DNA of 64,000 nucleotides from Rhizophagus irregularis (taxonomy: Eukaryota > Glomeromycota > Glomeromycetes > Glomerales > Glomeraceae). The position numbers were made by a program, and so were the translations under genes. The notes beneath the pieces were generated by a model, which worked only from the letters and a program-made list of their open reading frames with translations, searched no databases and was not told where the DNA came from. Below are positions 58,491 to 64,000 of the stretch, in pieces (position 1 is the stretch's first letter; every line of letters begins with the position of its first letter). The stretch lies in assembly GCF_026210795.1 (NCBI RefSeq), contig NC_089459.1:868001-932000 (forward strand), given 5' to 3'.

Positions 58491-59576
58491 ATGAGTGAAA
58501 TCGCAAATACGTTTATATGGGAAGTTGGAAATTTTCAAAATTTAATTAAACAAATTCCTCGAGGTAAAAGTATTATTAGTCAAAGATTTTTGTTGCCACA
58601 GAGATCTTTTGATCAAGATAATCAGCAGGATCGTAATCGTCCTACTTTATGGGAATTATCCTTGCTTCCAAATGGAGTTAGCGGAACAAAAGAAGTTATC
58701 TCTTTACAAATTAATGCGATTCAAACAGAATTCGAAAAATCCAACCATATTACGAGAAGGAGAAAGGAAATCTGTTTAGGAATTGGAAAATATGAGAATT
58801 GTGAACATTGTGAATCATCATTTAAAACTTTAATCAAAAGTCATAGAATTTTTTCTAAGTTAACCGATTTCGATTTAACTAAAAATGAATGCTTGGAGTT
58901 CTCAGAATTCATTTCATTAAATTCTATCTTTCCGGAAGGTGACAAGTCGAAAGCAGTCAGCTTATTTGTCCAAATGACGTTACTTGATGATAGTGATTAT
59001 GACTATTGCAATTATAGTAGGGTATATGAAGAATATTTTGAAGATGAGAGGTTTGCAGATATTGAATTCGTACTTGATTGTGGATCAAGAATTAAAGCTC
59101 ATCGTATTATTTTATCAGCCAATTCAATATATTTTAAAAACATGTTACAAGGTCAATGGAAAGAAGGAAGTATGGAGGCTATACAGATTAAAGAAACCAA
59201 CTACATGGCTTTTCGTGCCGTTGTTTATTACATTTATTCAGGAAAATTATATGGTATAAATGGTTTTGATATACTAAAACAAACTTTTAAACTAGCGGAC
59301 ATGATGATGTTAGAAAATTTGAGTAAGTTGATTATAGATGAATTATCAGATTTGATTGATGAAGAAAATTGGTATGAATTTATTTTATTGGGATGGGAAT
59401 TTAATAATAGTTCTTTAAAAAGTATAGGATTGAAATATATTGCTAATAATTGGGAGAAAGTAAAAAAAAGTGAAGGGATGCTACGATTATTTGCGAGTAA
59501 TAATGTTGAAGGGATTGAAGAATTATTTTACGTTATAAATAGAAATATGGAAATAGCAAAGTGGGATTATTGTTGA
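58491..59576 (+). CDS. MATH-BTB protein (probable CUL3 adaptor)
   Basis: 361 aa, intronless. Residues 1-165 form a diverged MATH/TRAF-like domain (FIWEVGNFQNLIKQIPRGKS, WELSLLPNG). Residues 185-290 are a BTB/POZ domain (ERFADIEFVLDCGSRIKAHR, LSANSIYFKNML, YIYSGKLYG) and the rest a BACK-like helical tail. SPOP-type MATH-BTB proteins bring substrates to cullin-3 ubiquitin ligases through MATH and bind the cullin through BTB. Many such genes occur in Rhizophagus. The start is the first ATG after a stop-rich AATAAAATAAAATAAA tract, and the frame is complete. Confidence 0.88.
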   Translation: MSEIANTFIWEVGNFQNLIKQIPRGKSIISQRFLLPQRSFDQDNQQDRNRPTLWELSLLPNGVSGTKEVISLQINAIQTEFEKSNHITRRRKEICLGIGKYENCEHCESSFKTLIKSHRIFSKLTDFDLTKNECLEFSEFISLNSIFPEGDKSKAVSLFVQMTLLDDSDYDYCNYSRVYEEYFEDERFADIEFVLDCGSRIKAHRIILSANSIYFKNMLQGQWKEGSMEAIQIKETNYMAFRAVVYYIYSGKLYGINGFDILKQTFKLADMMMLENLSKLIIDELSDLIDEENWYEFILLGWEFNNSSLKSIGLKYIANNWEKVKKSEGMLRLFASNNVEGIEELFYVINRNMEIAKWDYC

Positions 59577-59833
59577 TTGTTCATTTTGAATCTGAATCTA
59601 CAAAATTTAAATAATAAAATAGAAAGATTTAAATTTTCTGAATTTTCATAAAAAAAGTTATCAAAAGTGATTTATTTTGATTTATTGATATTGGCAATTA
59701 TTTAGCACGCCTATGTGATGAATTTTACGTCATATGCGACTTAAGAGTTATGACGCGTCATCTGTGTCATACAATAAATGTTCTTGGTGACTTTGGTGAA
59801 CATTTTTAACTTTTCTTTCGTACAGAATAAAAA

Positions 59834-61401
59834 ATGTATTTTCGTGGATTCTCCATTGAGATACTAGAAGATGGGAAGCAGTTAAGAGAGTATTTTCTTC
59901 AGGCAAAGAACACGAGGGTAAGTGACAGTTTATAACCAGTTTATTTTTTATATTTAAGTAAAATAAAAAGATTCAATTGTTTCTTTAAGATCATAACAGG
60001 GAAATCATATGTTGTTGACGGAGAAGCAAACGAGCGAAAATATAGGTTAGATTTAATTAATATATACATATATATATAAAAAGAAAAAAAGAATTTATTT
60101 TAATATCTTTTTTTTTTTATATTTACAGTCCAGTCACAACTTATGCTGTAGTAAAAGAGTCTGGAAAAAAATTTGAAATTAAATACTCGGCAAAGATAGC
60201 CAGTGAAGATAATCCAATAATCGCAATTATATATGTAGATGGAACGAACGATTATATACATCATGGATTAACTTCACCGTCTCCTCAGATCCTAAACTTT
60301 TTTGGGGATTTTTCGAGAAATAAAAGATATTTTTTCGAGTTTTCCGAAGTTCAATCATCTATATCCTCACCCAACTCATGCATAAGAACGAAACCATTAT
60401 ATGGAGGGATTGGAGCCGTTTCCATATATTTTTATGAAGGATTAAGAGTGCCAAAAAAATTGACGAGCATACCCTACTATGCTCTAAGTCAATCAAAGAA
60501 CATTGAACCAAAATTTAGGTCTGAAATTAATTTTACCACAAAATTTAATGAAATGGTTGACGCGAATATTCCAGCTATTCCTAATGTTGATATGATAAAA
60601 CAAAGCAACGATCCAATTGCTGTTTTACATATTCATTATCGTTCCGAATCTTGGTTAATTTCTATTGGAATGCCAATAAGAGATTATGATAATTCTTTAA
60701 CTGAATGTACGCCAAATAATAATTCGTTTAAACCAATTCCAACAGTGAATGGAAATGAAATATTACAAAGTGAGCATGCTAATAATCAATCTGCTACTGA
60801 TAAAATGGATATTTCATTGATTAGTGGTCGAATTCACCAATTAAATCAATCTCTAAATAATTTAATACAATCTTTTAAAAAAATGAATGACAATATGAAT
60901 TCAAACAGTAATGACGCCACGTCTGTGGATGTCATAGAAATCCTAGACAAGGAGGATGATGAAGAAAAAGAAATAAATGAAAAATGTAATAAGCGTAATG
61001 GGGAAATTTCTAAAAATGATGACGAGGATAATAATAGGAATAAAAGACCCGGAGGATTAAGGGAAAACGGCTTTAAAGTAAGGGAACAACCCAAGAGGAA
61101 GAGAAAACAACATCAAAGAAAATTGAGGAAAAGAAAACGACTAGCGATAGCTAACGTTCCGGAAGAAAAAGTAATAGAGAAAGAATCGAGAACGGAAATC
61201 GTTAAAAAAGAAAGACAAGAAATTTTGGACCTTGAAAACCCAGCGACAACGAAGTCTCCGAAATACAAAGAATATATAAGGCGCGAATATCATACTTCCG
61301 ATTATATAGAGTTTGATGATGAACAAGATCAAATTTTAAAACAGAAAACTTATTGTATTGAAAAAATGATAATTGATTTGGAGGATACCGAAGATGAATG
61401 A
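59834..61401 (+). CDS. DUF7918 family protein
   Basis: Exons 59834-59917, 59990-60045 and 60129-61401 join in phase to a 470-aa protein. It opens MYFRGFSIEILEDGKQLREY, continues with KYRSPVTTYAVVKESGKKFE, IYVDGTNDYIHHGL and GGIGAVSIYFYEGL, then VLHIHYRSESWLISIGMP. The C-terminal half is disordered and charged, with a helix HQLNQSLNNLIQSFKKMND, strongly basic blocks (KRKRKQHQRKLRKRKR) and an acidic end. Layout and motif order match the gene at 43.2-44.5 kb. Nuclear localisation is likely from the basic blocks. Family function is unknown. Confidence 0.8.
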
Positions 61402-61677
61402 TAGGATGGATATATAGGGACTTTGGATGTATATAATCTTGCATAAAAGTTGATTTAATCGTATAGTATAATGAGTTTATATACAAAGGTTTTTAATATT
61501 TGAAATATACTCATTAACTCAATTTTTTGTTTTCCATCTTTTCTTAATTAGTGCATTAATATAAAATTTAAATTGAACCATTTTGGTTATAATAATTTTA
61601 GTACTTTTTCTATATACACTATTGTCGTTAACACTACTGTACTTATATCATCTAATAATTTTCAATAACTTTCTATT

Positions 61678-62839
61678 TTAATCGAGAATTTCATCTGGAG
61701 AAATATTATTAGCAATTTTATGCTTATCTCGTAAAGCAGTAAAAAATAAGAAATAAAATTCGGATGTACGAGAACTAAGACCATTATCTAATAAATATCT
61801 TTTAAAAACCGGCATAAACCGAGATAATAATTTCCCCTCAATTTCATTCCAAGGCTTTCCACTTGTTAAATCTGAAATTACTGGGTCAAACCTATTTTTT
61901 TTATGGTATTTATCCAACCAATACTAATGAAATAGAAATAGAAAAAAAAAACTTAACATTTATTTTTTTTTAAAAAAAAGTCTCATGATTGAAGTCTATC
62001 TTACCTTCATTATTTCAAGTTGCTGTTCTCGAGTTTGAGAACGAGACCAACTTTTTGTGTTTTCTGGAGAATCTGGAGATGAGTCAGAAGTTTCTTGAAC
62101 CTTAGTTTGATTTTCTAATCGGCGTTCATGTTGTGAAGTATTCATAATTCTTCCCTTCAACTTAGTATTACTACTATCGGTTTGAGTATTACTACTAACG
62201 ATTTGAGTATTACTACTGTCGGTTTGAAGACTTGAAATCGAACGTTGTGAATTAAGATTTCGTTGTGAGTTAAAATTTCGTTGCGAATTAGGATTTCGTT
62301 GTGAATTAAGATTTCGTTGTGAGTTTAATGACGCTGGTCGTGAATCGTCTGAAGGTAGTGGAGCAACATTCGGTGTTGATACATCACGAACGGATTCTTC
62401 AGAGTTTTTTGATTTTTTATTAAAATCATTTTGATATCTCAATTCTTTTGAAGATTTACTACTACTATCGGTGATATAAAGATCACAGGATCTCTTGTTC
62501 CCAGTAATGGACTGCTGTGATAATGAATTATCTTGTGAACTGAGTTTCTTCTTTTGGGGTGTATATGATGTTTGAGGTGTATATGACTTTTTTTGAAAGT
62601 TTAAGTTATTTTCTGATTTCTTGAAAATATTTATTTTTGGTATTGTATAATACTTTTGTGCTAAATTTTTATAGAAAAATATACATAATATACTTATATT
62701 AATGATTTTGATTAAAATATATATATATATAAAAAAAAGAGATAAAATAATAAACATTATGAATACCATGAAATTTATTATTAAAATCAATTCTATCTTT
62801 TTCTTGATTATTAATCATCGCATTGCTTGGATAATTCAT
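61678..62839 (-). CDS. Hypothetical protein with NSQRN repeats
   Basis: Exons 62839-62767, 62660-62005 and 61923-61678 join by GTATTC...TTTAG and GTAAGA...TTAG with matching phases (324 aa). It starts MNYPSNAMINNQEKDRID. The middle is disordered, with five tandem copies of a six-residue unit (NSQRNL, NSQRNP, NSQRNF, NSQRNL, NSQRSI) and then SSNTQ repeats. The last 80 residues look folded (YWLDKYHKKNRFDPVISDLT, LSRFMPVFKRYLLDNGL, FYFLFFTALRDKHKI). A start further upstream in the large exon would include a false hydrophobic stretch that is really the first intron. Family not recognised. Confidence 0.7.
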
Positions 62840-63668
62840 TATTTATAATAATTAAGAAAAAAAAATTTAAAAAATTTTGTAAAAATGTATATTTTTTCTA
62901 TTAGAAGGAAAAAAAAATAAAAAAAAGAATAATTTTCAGAGAGAGTACTTCCTGGAAAAAAAAATTTTTTTGTATCAAATTCAATTTATATAAACAAAAT
63001 AACAATGATCACGTTACGCCGGCTCATATGACAACAATAGTTTTTCTAAATTTGTATAAACTAAAACAGCGCGTTGGTTTAGTTTTTACCTGTGCCACAA
63101 ACGTCCGTCCGTTAATAATACAGACGGATAACGGTATTGTTTTGATTTCTAAACAGGGAGTACAAATAAATTTAACAACGAAGATAATGAAAAAAAAATT
63201 TAAATATACAAAGAAAAATCTCCCTTAAAATTTTCTCATATGAGAAAATCATAAGCTTATGACGGTTGAGTATGATAAACACCACCTCAAAGCCTTATTT
63301 TGATAAATAATTTAAATAGAATGATATATGTACCCGCTTGCCTCGCCACTTGTCCTGCTGTGCCATATCGCTTATGTAATTTACCGTTCATTCCGTTCAT
63401 TCCAATGATACAAACAAAACACTAGCCCTAGGTTGGAGATTGATCGATCAAACTAAAAAACACATATCATAATGAGCTATTTCAGAGTCGATACGTCACT
63501 AAAGTTCTTTAATGAATTATTTCGTAAAATATGATAAACATGGAATGAGAAGAGTGAGACATGTAGAGTGTATCATAAATATTTTGACAAATTTATTATT
63601 TATATAAGATGTGTAAAATCTAGATAACCTCTTTTTTTCGCGTAAAATTTTTCTTGTTTGGTAACAAA
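62840..63668. other. Divergent intergenic region
   Basis: 830 bp between two divergent genes. The 66-codon frame at 63028-63228 has no family features. Confidence 0.4.
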
Positions 63669-64000
63669 ATGAAATTTAAACAATATAGTCTTCAAATTCT
63701 TGTGAATGGCTTTCCTTTGGAAGAATGTTGGGAACTTTTGAATGATGATAATCATGAATATCATGAATCCTCAAGCTATGTTCGTGATGAAATAACTCAA
63801 CTAAAATATGAAAGGTAACTTACTATTTATTCTTTTTTTTTTTACTTTTTTAATAAAAAAATATAAGATTATTTAATACTTTATTTTGAAATTACATATA
63901 TAGTGGAACGATTCATTACGCAGCGGTTAATGTAAACCATGGAACTCGTTTTTCTGTACGTTTTTCAGCTGAAGACGCGACAAAAGATCAACCAATAAAA
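63669..64000 (+). CDS. DUF7918 family protein, 5' part (3' end beyond window)
   Basis: Exon 1 (63669-63814) encodes MKFKQYSLQILVNGFPLEEC through ITQLKYER. After a GTAACT...TATAG intron, exon 2 (from 63904) continues SGTIHYAAVNVNHGTRFSVR and runs off the edge. The order and the phase-2 junction after YER/KYR match the gene at 59834, whose second intron splits the equivalent arginine codon. Confidence 0.75.

Noticed and set aside
61996-62790. Membrane protein start (MILIINFMVFIMFIILSLFF...)
   Set aside because: The hydrophobic stretch is an AT-rich intron read through. A GTATTC...TTTAG intron links a better first exon at 62839 in phase.

Overview
The window reads as nuclear DNA of an arbuscular mycorrhizal fungus (Glomeromycotina), most like Rhizophagus. 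It is strongly AT-rich. Its genes carry short introns with GTAAGT/GTATGT-type donors and TAG acceptors. Its gene families are ones typical of that lineage: kinases with an MLKL-like helical N-terminus, MATH-BTB proteins, DUF7918 proteins, SAM/crinkler-like proteins, and decayed FAR1-type MULEs, hATs, Tc1/mariner MITEs and LINEs. This identification rests on family recognition only; no search was run.

Layout. (1) 1-1.4 kb: the start of a kinase-like gene with an MLKL-type N-terminal bundle, reading off the left edge. (2) 1.4-10.4 kb: repeat-rich and gene-poor. It holds a 50-bp pyrimidine minisatellite, a short interstitial telomeric tract beside a coding relic, one broken gene, a 244-bp hAT-type MITE with an exact 8-bp target duplication, and nested inverted-repeat elements. 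(3) 10.4-14.9 kb: a decayed FAR1/SWIM MULE with a tRNA-like sequence in both ends, itself hit by a Tc1-type element (TA duplication) and a second copy of the 244-bp MITE (8-bp duplication). (4) 16.07-29.84 kb: a five-level transposon nest, Tc1-type element > second Tc1-type element > LINE (17-bp duplication) > hAT (8-bp duplication, in the LINE RNase H motif) > foldback element. (5) 31.4-40.4 kb: a signal-peptide Cys-rich gene running into a LINE relic, a SAM/crinkler-like pseudogene, one small intact ORF, tandem repeats and MITEs.

(6) 40.4-64 kb is gene-rich and nearly free of transposons. It holds a 125-aa unknown gene divergent from Kae1 (t6A synthesis, KEOPS); a DUF7918 gene; a secreted, possibly GPI-anchored protein; an intact six-exon eIF4A relative that has lost its ATPase motifs; a CSC1/OSCA channel; a 927-aa coiled-coil double-CCHC protein; a decayed DUF7918 copy; a MATH-BTB protein; another intact DUF7918 gene; a gene with NSQRN repeats; and the start of a further DUF7918 gene at the right edge.

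The genes do not form one pathway. Two lines of biology recur: translation/tRNA (Kae1 and the eIF4A-like protein) and a locally expanded DUF7918 family. The strongest candidate for something undescribed is the eIF4A-like pseudohelicase. Next are the palindromic module shared by unrelated transposons, the tRNA-like ends of the MULE, and the secreted-protein/LINE chimera.
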